Part shown: positions 6,537 to 13,199 of the stretch, piece after piece | Layout: every line of letters begins with the position of its first letter | Position numbering within the stretch: the first letter of the stretch is position 1 | Assembly (NCBI GenBank): GCA_947177885.1 | Contig: CAMWWF010000032.1 | Coordinates: 1 to 14,418 of the forward strand | Length of the DNA stretch: 14,418 bases | Source: an uncultured Lachnospiraceae bacterium | Lineage (GTDB): Bacteria; Bacillota_A; Clostridia; Lachnospirales; Lachnospiraceae | Direction of reading: 5' to 3' | Position numbers and translations under genes: made by a program | The notes under the pieces: model-generated | Told to the model about the DNA's origin: nothing | What the model saw: only the letters and a program-made list of their open reading frames with translations | Databases searched by the model: none

Positions 6537-7877
6537 ATGAATCAAGAATTGACCAAAGGATCCGTGATGCGCTCCATGCTGCGCTTCGCCGTTCCGATGA
6601 TATTGGGAAACCTGCTGCAGCAATGCTACAATATCGCAGATACATTGATCGTAGGAAAGTTCCTCGGCTCCAATGCCCTGGCCGCTGTAGGTTCCTCCTT
6701 TACGCTGATGACCTTTCTCACATCCATCCTGCTGGGCCTCTGCATGGGAAGCGGTACGGTATTTTCCATCCGATTCGGCAGACAGGATGAAAAAGGACTG
6801 AAGGAAGGCGCATATGCCTCCTTTGTGCTGATCGCGGGGCTGACGCTTTTCTTAAATATCCTCGCCTTCGTCTGCCTGGACAGTATCCGCTATTTTCTCC
6901 AGGTTCCTCCGGAAGTGTGGGACGGGATGCGGGAATATCTCCTTATTATCTTCTGCGGCATTACAGCTACTTTCTTCTATAATTATTTTGCGTCCTTTTT
7001 GCGGGCTATCGGGAATTCTGTCGTACCTCTGATCTTTCTGGCAGTTTCCGCCGTGCTGAATATCGGCATGGACTTATGGTTCGTATTGGGACTTGAACGG
7101 GGCATTGCCGGCGCGGCGGAAGCCACTGTGATCGCTCAGTATATTTCCGGTGTCGGGATCACCATATATACCATACTGCGCTTTCCCCGGCTCAGAGACA
7201 GAAAAGACGACTGCAGAGTCCGGTGGACCTGCATTAAGGAAATTGCCGGATTCTCCGTTCTGACCTGTATCCAGCAGTCGGTAATGAACCTGGGAATCCT
7301 AATGGTGCAGGGGCTGGTCAACAGCTTCGGACCCGCGATCATGGCGGCCTTTGCGGCGGCTGTCAAGATTGACGCCTTTGCCTATATGCCGGTACAGGAT
7401 TTCGGAAACGCGTTTTCCACATTTATCGCCCAGAATTACGGAGCTAAAAAGGAAGAGCGTATCCGCAGCGGGCTGAAAGGCGCCGTGGCGCTCTCCGCTT
7501 CCTTTTGCATTATAGTATCCGCTGTGGTATGGATCTTTGCCCGTCCTCTGATGGAGCTGTTCGTGAAAGCGGAGGAGACAGAGGTTGTACTGGAAGGAAT
7601 CCGCTATCTGCATATAGAGGGGGCTTTTTACTGCGGAATCGGCTGTCTGTTCCTGCTGTACGGCCTGTACCGGGCTCTGGGCAGACCGGGCATGTCTGTG
7701 ATCCTCACCATCATCTCACTTGGCACCCGTGTTGCACTGGCTTATATCCTGTCCGCCCTGCCTGCTTTCGGCGTAACAGGAATCTGGTGGTCCGTTCCCA
7801 TTGGATGGTTTCTGGCTGATATGACGGGAATCATCTACTATATTACGCGGAGAAAACGGCTGCTCTCCTTTGCATAG
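6537..7877 (+). CDS. MATE family multidrug efflux transporter
   Basis: This 446-residue integral membrane protein belongs to the MATE (NorM/DinF-like) family, which exports cationic drugs, dyes or metabolites using a proton or sodium gradient. The ATG at 6537 has AGGAA 6 bases upstream. The N-terminus shows the family pattern: LTKGSVMRSMLRFAVPMILG, then LLQQCYNIADTLIVGKFLG, then NALAAVGSSFTLMTF. About twelve hydrophobic segments follow. The second half repeats the architecture (FSVLTCIQQSVMNLGI, VQGLVNSFGPAIMAAFAAA, FGNAFSTFIAQNYGAKK), as expected for the two six-helix lobes. Length matches the family norm of about 450. It is a single gene, divergent from the PepSY gene and convergent with the unknown operon beyond. 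The substrate cannot be told from sequence. Confidence 0.95.
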   Translation: MNQELTKGSVMRSMLRFAVPMILGNLLQQCYNIADTLIVGKFLGSNALAAVGSSFTLMTFLTSILLGLCMGSGTVFSIRFGRQDEKGLKEGAYASFVLIAGLTLFLNILAFVCLDSIRYFLQVPPEVWDGMREYLLIIFCGITATFFYNYFASFLRAIGNSVVPLIFLAVSAVLNIGMDLWFVLGLERGIAGAAEATVIAQYISGVGITIYTILRFPRLRDRKDDCRVRWTCIKEIAGFSVLTCIQQSVMNLGILMVQGLVNSFGPAIMAAFAAAVKIDAFAYMPVQDFGNAFSTFIAQNYGAKKEERIRSGLKGAVALSASFCIIVSAVVWIFARPLMELFVKAEETEVVLEGIRYLHIEGAFYCGIGCLFLLYGLYRALGRPGMSVILTIISLGTRVALAYILSALPAFGVTGIWWSVPIGWFLADMTGIIYYITRRKRLLSFA

Positions 7878-7888
7878 AGAGGCAGCCG
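7853..7888 (-). terminator. GC-rich hairpin between convergent genes, likely terminator for the minus-strand operon
   Basis: CGGCTGC (7857-7863) pairs perfectly with GCAGCCG (7882-7888), extended by TCTC with GAGA across a one-base bulge and an unpaired loop of about 9. Read on the minus strand the stem is followed by TTTTC, so it fits an intrinsic terminator for the operon ending at 8047. On the plus strand there is no T-run, although the hairpin overlaps the MATE stop codon. Confidence 0.5.
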
Positions 7889-8046
7889 TCAAATCATTCT
7901 ATCATGAATCCGGGATTTATGATCGTCATTCGCCGCTCGCTGTCTTCTCGCTAACGCTCATTATATCTTAAGCTGTGTGTCAGATTTCCACATCAAACAC
8001 CCTGTCTCTGAAGTAATATTTCCTATCTTTCTCCACCCGCACAAGA

Positions 8047-8667
8047 TCAGTTACTGTCATAAGAACAGTTTTCCAAAAAGGGAAGCATTATATCTCTCAG
8101 CTCTTCCTCAAAGCTTTCCCTGCCCGTCATCTCTATACACACCGAAGTACTGTCGCAGACCCCGAAAGCCGATATCCCCCTGTCATAGGGATTGCCTTCA
8201 CTGATGCAATTGTAGGTGATCAGAGTATAAGCCAGTCCGTCGCAGGTGAACTGTTCCTCCTCCAGAATCTCATAATTTGTTCTCGCGGCATCCAGCCATT
8301 TCGTCATATCCTTAACGGCTTCCCCGTCGCTCTTATGTTCTCCCAGCAAAAGGTAAAGCTGAACATCATATACATCCACCGTTTCGCCTTCATTGTTAAC
8401 ATATTCCTCCGGATCGCCGATGGTCCATGTAGCGTAGTACAGACCGTTCGCCGCCAGAACGTCCTTACTGTCCAGAAGGGACAGGCGGTCATCTGTCTTC
8501 TGAACTGTCAGATAATGCCCCAGTTCCAGATACCCTGAGACCTCCCATGTATTTTCCCCGGCTCCCTCCATTGGAAGAGACACATAAATGTAGCCTGCCA
8601 GCGAAAATATCATAACGCATATCACACAGATCACATATCTGATCCTTGTTCTGTCTCCTGATCTCAT
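8047..8667 (-). CDS. Membrane-anchored protein of unknown function, second gene of a two-gene operon
   Basis: This is a 206-residue protein with a short basic N-terminus (MRSGDRTRIRY), one hydrophobic segment at about 11-29, and then a polar domain that should lie outside the cell. The outer domain carries three Cys (in FTCDG, YNCIS and FGVCD) near its middle and a further two at VCIEM and ENCSY close to the end, so disulfides are possible. No catalytic motif or known family is recognised. The ATG at 8667 overlaps the upstream stop as ATGA and has GGAGG 7 bases before it, so the two genes are translationally coupled and their products likely work together. A GC-rich hairpin about 160 bases beyond the stop probably ends the transcript. 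Confidence 0.85.
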   Translation of the reverse strand: MRSGDRTRIRYVICVICVMIFSLAGYIYVSLPMEGAGENTWEVSGYLELGHYLTVQKTDDRLSLLDSKDVLAANGLYYATWTIGDPEEYVNNEGETVDVYDVQLYLLLGEHKSDGEAVKDMTKWLDAARTNYEILEEEQFTCDGLAYTLITYNCISEGNPYDRGISAFGVCDSTSVCIEMTGRESFEEELRDIMLPFLENCSYDSN

Positions 8668-9482
8668 TTATGATCCTCCTCTCCACAGCAGGTATACTCC
8701 ATCCATACACTGCTGTTCTCACAAAGCATCTCCCATAATCCGCTGCACTGGTCTGTATAAGCTGTTCTGTCATCGGTAAAGAAGCAGCGCCTTCCGATGG
8801 AAAGCCCGGAAAGAAGCTCCTGATTACTACCGGATACTTCCATTCCCAAAACAGAGGCGGAATATTCACCAAGATCCCTTTCCGCCAGAAGCGGGCAGGC
8901 TGACCACGGAATGACTTTGTCTTCTACAGTAAAGTCCGTGTCCTCGGGACAGCTTCCGTCAAAGGCGGCAAGCAGCTGATAATTCCGCTGGAACCGACCT
9001 GGATCGTCCATCAGAAAGAAGTAGCTTTCACAGTCAGCAATGTCGCCGATCAGAGAAAGTTCCGAAGCGTATTCATATTGTGCCAGCTCCGGATCGGAGC
9101 TCTGAATACCGGACAGGTACTGGTTGACCTGTACGATGATCTCCCCGTCCCCGTTGAAATCGGAGGCAACAGCGGCAAAAGCATCCTCCAGTGCGGATAT
9201 GGTATCCGCCGGAAGCTCCGTCTTTCCCACATATGCGACCTGTATGTCAGGAGCCTTGACCCACCATCCCAGGCCGTTCCCCGCAACATTCAGGATGATC
9301 CCCATAAGAAGAATGCCGCAGACCACATACCATTTATAATAGTACCACCAGTTCTTCCAACTGTTCCATTGTTTCTGCTTCCGGGTAAGCTCCGGTATAT
9401 TTTCATTCTTTGCATCTTCTGCCCGATCCCGGTCCGCTGCTCTTTTTGTTTTGTTCAGATAATCCAGATCTCCAATACGCAT
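8664..9482 (-). CDS. Membrane-anchored protein of unknown function with an EF-hand-like loop, first gene of a two-gene operon
   Basis: A 272-residue protein when started at the ATG at 9482. An in-frame GTG at 9494 would add four residues but has no room for a ribosome site. The N-terminal 47 residues are charged and cytoplasmic, followed by an aromatic border (WKNWWYYYKWY) and a single membrane segment at about 51-67. The outer domain starts KAPDIQVAYVGKTELPADTI. Residues 108-115, DFNGDGEI, match the DxNxDGxI calcium-loop core of EF-hand and dockerin motifs, but only once. The rest contains several Cys and acidic residues. To my recollection, similar one-span proteins with this WYYYKWY border occur in Lachnospiraceae without known function. 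It overlaps the next gene by 4 bases. Confidence 0.87.
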   Translation of the reverse strand: MRIGDLDYLNKTKRAADRDRAEDAKNENIPELTRKQKQWNSWKNWWYYYKWYVVCGILLMGIILNVAGNGLGWWVKAPDIQVAYVGKTELPADTISALEDAFAAVASDFNGDGEIIVQVNQYLSGIQSSDPELAQYEYASELSLIGDIADCESYFFLMDDPGRFQRNYQLLAAFDGSCPEDTDFTVEDKVIPWSACPLLAERDLGEYSASVLGMEVSGSNQELLSGLSIGRRCFFTDDRTAYTDQCSGLWEMLCENSSVWMEYTCCGEEDHK

Positions 9483-9558
9483 AATTCCCGACACCCCCGC
9501 TTAATTTCTGACTGTGACAGATTTGGTGTGAAACAGGTAGTACACAAGCTTGATTTCA

Positions 9559-9664
9559 GGCCGGATGGAGCACCAGTACAGCATTGCACAAATATCAGGC
9601 ACTGTTTTTCACTGTTATTTAGGCAATGCTGTACCAGAGCTCATACTTTGTTTCGCGCCCGGCC
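9559..9664. repeat. Long intergenic inverted repeat with a 12-bp perfect core
   Basis: GTACAGCATTGC (9576-9587) is exactly complementary to GCAATGCTGTAC (9623-9634), with 35 bases between. Outside a small internal loop GAGC (9568-9571) pairs with GCTC (9639-9642), and GGCCGG (9559-9564) can pair with CCGGCC (9659-9664). The loop holds a near-direct repeat, CACTGTTTTT and CACTGTTATT. It lies between the LacI gene and the unknown operon, both on the minus strand. Without a T-run after the stem it is not a standard terminator. It could be a small intergenic repeat element or a regulatory structure. Confidence 0.6.
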
Positions 9665-9681
9665 TTGAACCGCCATGACTT

Positions 9682-10695
9682 TTAAGATTCAAAATCCTCC
9701 GATATATTGCCTTCGGATGTAGTCCCCCCGTATGCATATGCCACCGGCAGACAGACCAGAGGCGGCTTCACCGCCATACTTTCCTGGAGCAGAAGCTCCA
9801 CACACATCTCGGCGATCTCTGATACCGGCTGTACAATAGTGGAACATATATAGTCCCCGCCCACATTCTTCGTACCGTCAAAGCCAATCACCTGCACATC
9901 CTCCGGAACCCTCAGGTTCAGCCTGCGCAATACTTTCAGAATATAATATGCTATACCGTCCGTCACACAGAAGAGCCCGTCAAAAGCCAGTTTCCCATTC
10001 TGCATATGGGACATGAGGAATTCATCAAATTCTTCATAGGGATCCCCGTCATTTAATATCTTCATCTCATAAGTAAGATTCCGGGAAAGGCAGCCGTTTT
10101 CAAAGCCGGACTTCCGCTTGTTCGGTTCATTGGTCAGGGAAGCTCCTGTCCGCAGGAAAGCTACGTTTCGGCATCCCAGGTCTGCCAGCTTCTCCGCCGC
10201 CAGCTGGCCGCCGGCAAAATTATCGCTGGCCACACAGGGGATCTGGCTTCCCATGGAGCGGTCGATCGCCACAAAGGGAGTACCCTCTTCGATCACCAGA
10301 TCCGGATTGTAAGTCAGTCCGATGATCCCGTCCACCTTATTCTGCTGTGCCATCTTAATATACTCCTGCTCCTGCCCCATATCAGAATCGGTGGAACAGA
10401 GCAGCATCCGGTATTTTCGCTTTAGCAGGGAAATATTAATATAGTAGGCCAGAGAACCGTAAAACGGTTCCTTGGTATTCGGGATCAGAAGCGCTATGGT
10501 ACGGGTTTTCTGCAATTTAAGTCCCTGCGCGTAACTGTTGACCTGATAATTCAGCTTCCTGATGGCATCTTCCACCCGCACTCTGTATGAATCCCCTACG
10601 GGCAGACCATTGACCACCTTGGATACTGTGCCGAGAGCCACACCCGCTTCTGCAGCAACGTCTTTCATTGTAGGAGTAGAATTTGTTTTGTTCAT
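9682..10695 (-). CDS. LacI/GalR family transcriptional regulator
   Basis: A 337-residue DNA-binding regulator of normal LacI length. Residues 9-30, TMKDVAAEAGVALGTVSKVV, are the helix-turn-helix, followed by the hinge-helix region VRVEDAIRKLNYQVNSYAQGL. From about residue 60 the periplasmic-binding-protein-like effector domain follows (RTIALLIPNTKEPFYGSL, NKVDGIIGLTYNP, PFVAIDRSMG, DVQVIGFDGTKNVGG). The ATG at 10695 has GGAGGT 11 bases upstream. It is divergent from the sugar importer genes, and its own promoter and the importer promoter are flanked by TGAAAC dyads, so it most likely represses both until a sugar or oligosaccharide binds. The ligand cannot be read from sequence. Confidence 0.95.
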   Translation of the reverse strand: MNKTNSTPTMKDVAAEAGVALGTVSKVVNGLPVGDSYRVRVEDAIRKLNYQVNSYAQGLKLQKTRTIALLIPNTKEPFYGSLAYYINISLLKRKYRMLLCSTDSDMGQEQEYIKMAQQNKVDGIIGLTYNPDLVIEEGTPFVAIDRSMGSQIPCVASDNFAGGQLAAEKLADLGCRNVAFLRTGASLTNEPNKRKSGFENGCLSRNLTYEMKILNDGDPYEEFDEFLMSHMQNGKLAFDGLFCVTDGIAYYILKVLRRLNLRVPEDVQVIGFDGTKNVGGDYICSTIVQPVSEIAEMCVELLLQESMAVKPPLVCLPVAYAYGGTTSEGNISEDFES

Positions 10696-10714
10696 AATAT
10701 AAAAGAACCTCCGG

Positions 10715-10726
10715 TATATCGTTTCA
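10715..10726 (-). promoter_or_regulatory. Putative LacI-type operator in the lacI leader
   Basis: On the minus strand this reads TGAAACGATATA, sharing the TGAAACG half-site with the two other sites in this divergent region. It sits about 60 bases downstream of the regulator promoter, where binding would block transcription, so it fits autorepression. The second half of the dyad is weak. Confidence 0.45.
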
Positions 10727-10789
10727 CAAAAAAGTATAATCCAACGGCTTACCCACTGGAAAAATGCACTTTATTTCTGCTTTTTATCC

Positions 10790-10818
10790 ATTATAATACA
10801 TGAAATTTGGTTTGTAAA
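10790..10818 (-). promoter_or_regulatory. Promoter of the LacI-family regulator gene
   Basis: On the minus strand TTTACA (10818-10813, 5 of 6) is followed after exactly 17 bases by TATAAT (10795-10790, perfect). Transcription would start near 10783, leaving a leader of about 88 bases. Confidence 0.75.
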
Positions 10819-10828
10819 GCAATTGGTA

Positions 10829-10852
10829 TGAAATATTTCATGAAACGTTTTC
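10829..10852 (+). promoter_or_regulatory. Two adjacent dyads, TGAAATATTTCA and TGAAACGTTTTC
   Basis: The first 12 bases are a perfect palindrome. The next 12 follow without a gap and match the LacI/GalR operator plan TGAAAC-GTTTCA except at two positions in the right half. They lie about 45-70 bases upstream of the regulator start site and about 130-155 upstream of the importer start site, which suits looping or dual control. Confidence 0.55.
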
Positions 10853-10947
10853 CTGATTTCAGTTGTGCAAAACATCTAAAATAGGCTATTTGAATTTGGC
10901 ATAAATGACGATTTAACCAATAACTATTAAAAAATTATAAAAAAATA

Positions 10948-10976
10948 TTGACCAAAATGTAAATTAATGCTACCAT
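10948..10976 (+). promoter_or_regulatory. Promoter of the sugar ABC importer operon
   Basis: TTGACC (10948-10953, 5 of 6) and TACCAT (10971-10976, 4 of 6) are separated by exactly 17 bases in an AT-rich stretch. The start would fall near 10983, about 105 bases before the first permease codon. The 392-base gap 10696-11087 holds this promoter, the regulator promoter and the dyads; no gene is seen in it. Confidence 0.65.
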
Positions 10977-10992
10977 TTCAACAAGAAATCAA

Positions 10993-11004
10993 AATAACGT
11001 TTCA
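10993..11004 (-). promoter_or_regulatory. Putative LacI-type operator just after the importer start site
   Basis: On the minus strand this reads TGAAACGTTATT, with the same TGAAACGTT core as the site at 10841. It lies about 10-22 bases downstream of the predicted importer start, a classical repression position. Confidence 0.55.
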
Positions 11005-11087
11005 CGTACAGCGCGCAACGTGATCCGGAATGACCAACTTAATGTACTCTATCAACAATGAACCGTCTGACAAGAAAGGAGAGAAAA

Positions 11088-12029
11088 ATGAGTAAGAACA
11101 AGTCAGCCACTATTAGTCCGGCAGTCATGGTAAGAAGGCCGCTGAAAAGACGCTTAACCGATCACTGGCAACTATATGCCATGCTGCTGATCCCTGTTGT
11201 CCTGACCGTGATCTACAAGTACATACCGATGTACGGCATACAGATCGCTTTCAGGGATTACAAGGCCAGCCGGGGATTCCTGGGAAGTGAATGGGTCGGT
11301 TTTGAATGGTTCCAGAGATTCTTCAGCGCACCAACCTTCGGACGTATGATGAAAAACACCATACTGCTGAGTCTTTTCAGTCTGTTATGGGGTTTTCCGG
11401 TTCCCATCATTCTGGCGTTGATGCTGAATCAGGTCAGATTCCAGCGTTTTAAAAGGATCACGCAGACAGTGCTCTATGCACCCCACTTTATATCCGTCAT
11501 GGTCATCTGCGGTATGATCAAGATCTTTTTAAGTCCTTCCGGCGGCCTGCTGAACCTGATTGCGGGAACCTCCATTGATTTCCTCACAGAGTCCTCCGCT
11601 TTCCGCACTATTTACATCGCTTCCGGCATCTGGCAGGATGCAGGATGGGGGATCATTGTCTACATGGCTACCTTATCCAATGTGGATACTTCTCTCTATG
11701 AGGCGGCAAAGGTTGACGGCGCGTCCATGTTCCAGAGGATCCTTCATATTGATGTACCTGCCCTGAGATCTGTCATGGTGCTGAACCTGATCATGAGTGC
11801 AGGCGGTCTGATGAATGTGGGATTTGAGAAAGTCTGGCTGCTGCAGACGAACCTGAACAAAGCCACCAGTGATGTTATCGCAGTTTACGTTTACCAACAG
11901 GGTATTGAAAATGCAAAATACAGTTATTCCACAGCAGTAGGCCTGTTCAATACAGTGATAAATATTATCCTGCTGATCGTCGTGAACAAGATAGCAGGCA
12001 AGATATCCGAAGACACAAGCTTTATCTGA
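11088..12029 (+). CDS. Carbohydrate ABC transporter permease, LplB type
   Basis: A 313-residue inner-membrane permease of the LplB/MalF-like group, which imports oligosaccharides or polysaccharide fragments. The ATG at 11088 is chosen because AAAGGAG lies 6 bases before it; an in-frame ATG at 11058 would cover that site. Family features are the opening WQLYAMLLIPVVLTVIYKY, then IPMYGIQIAFRDY, about six membrane segments, and the cytoplasmic EAA loop EAAKVDGASMFQRILHIDVP at about 205-224 that contacts the ATPase. It is the first gene of the operon under the LacI-type operators. The second permease starts 100 bases beyond its stop, and the binding protein follows. No ATPase gene is in view. Confidence 0.95.
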   Translation: MSKNKSATISPAVMVRRPLKRRLTDHWQLYAMLLIPVVLTVIYKYIPMYGIQIAFRDYKASRGFLGSEWVGFEWFQRFFSAPTFGRMMKNTILLSLFSLLWGFPVPIILALMLNQVRFQRFKRITQTVLYAPHFISVMVICGMIKIFLSPSGGLLNLIAGTSIDFLTESSAFRTIYIASGIWQDAGWGIIVYMATLSNVDTSLYEAAKVDGASMFQRILHIDVPALRSVMVLNLIMSAGGLMNVGFEKVWLLQTNLNKATSDVIAVYVYQQGIENAKYSYSTAVGLFNTVINIILLIVVNKIAGKISEDTSFI

Positions 12030-12129
12030 TACGCTTTGAAAAATGAATTACAGGAAGAATCTTTCAACATTTGAAGTGCAGATGACAGAATCATCTGCCG
12101 TATATGACAATAAAATTAGGAGGTGCGGT

Positions 12130-13038
12130 ATGAAAGCAAATACAAAATCCGGAAAGCTGACAGGATTTTCCGAAAAAACCAGTGACATCATCCTGGTGAT
12201 CTTCTGTTCCATTTTCCTGCTTTTAGTTGCTTATCCATTGTATTATATTCTGATCGCTTCCGTGTCAGATCCATACGATGTATACGCAGGTAAGACATTC
12301 CTTTTGCCAAGCCAGTTTACCCTGGAGGGATACAAAGCAGTATTTGCCGACTCCAGTATTCTGACGGGTCTTATAAACAGCTTTAAATATACGATCATCG
12401 GTACCATATTCTCAGTGGTCATGCTCTATCTGGCAGCCTATCCGCTGAGTGTGAAGAGCCTGCCGGGCAGAAAATGGCTCAGTATCTTTTTCATTATCAC
12501 AATGTACTTTGGGGGGGGCATGGTTCCCACCTACCTGATCGTAAAGCAGACCGGGCTGATCAATAATATCTGGGCGCTCTTCCTTCCGGGCGGCGTCGGT
12601 GTCGGCAACATGATCATTGTGAGAAATTTCTTTGAGAACAGCATTCCCAAGGAAATGACAGAAGCGGCAGAGATAGACGGCGCTTCGAAATGGACCACCT
12701 TCATCCGTATCGTAGTTCCCCTGAGCCGTTCCATTATGGCGGTTATGGTGGTATTCAGCATGGTGGCTTACTGGAACGACTGGTTTACGGCCATGATATA
12801 TCTGCCTTCACCCAGCAGAGCTCCGCTGCCTCTGGTTCTGCGCAATATCCTCATCAAAAGTTCGGCCAGCGCAAGTCAGGCAAGTACCATATCGGGCGGT
12901 TTCGCCGAGTTGAACAGAGTGACGGAAATGATCAAATTTTCATCCATCATCGTAGCAGCCGCTCCCATGCTGGTGGTTTATCCGTTCGTACAGAAATACT
13001 TTGAAAAAGGCTTTATGGCCGGCGCGGTAAAAGGCTGA
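12130..13038 (+). CDS. Carbohydrate ABC transporter permease, LplC/YtcP (MalG-like) type
   Basis: A 302-residue second permease subunit, expected to pair with the LplB-type protein. The ATG at 12130 has AGGAGG 6 bases upstream; an in-frame ATG at 12043 gives a longer N-terminus of unlikely composition with no good ribosome site. It shows IILVIFCSIFLLLVAYPLYY, then SVSDPYDVYAGKTFLLPSQF, the subfamily motif YFGGGMVPTYL, and the EAA loop EAAEIDGASKWTTFIRIVVP from about 178. It ends KGFMAGAVKG, as is usual for this group. The Gly-Gly-Gly of YFGGG is encoded by a run of eight G at 12511-12518. It is separated by 161 bases from the binding-protein gene. Confidence 0.95.
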   Translation: MKANTKSGKLTGFSEKTSDIILVIFCSIFLLLVAYPLYYILIASVSDPYDVYAGKTFLLPSQFTLEGYKAVFADSSILTGLINSFKYTIIGTIFSVVMLYLAAYPLSVKSLPGRKWLSIFFIITMYFGGGMVPTYLIVKQTGLINNIWALFLPGGVGVGNMIIVRNFFENSIPKEMTEAAEIDGASKWTTFIRIVVPLSRSIMAVMVVFSMVAYWNDWFTAMIYLPSPSRAPLPLVLRNILIKSSASASQASTISGGFAELNRVTEMIKFSSIIVAAAPMLVVYPFVQKYFEKGFMAGAVKG

Positions 13039-13199
13039 TCAGGAAGCCGGGTAGAAATATTCAAATCAGCATCTGCCGGAACAGTGTAATATGCCTGAAA
13101 GGCACATGAAAATTCCAGCGGTACGGCAGGCGGTATTATTTCACCGGATTGCGATACTGAAAGACAGGTGCGGTACCAGAATAGAAAGGAAGTCATATT

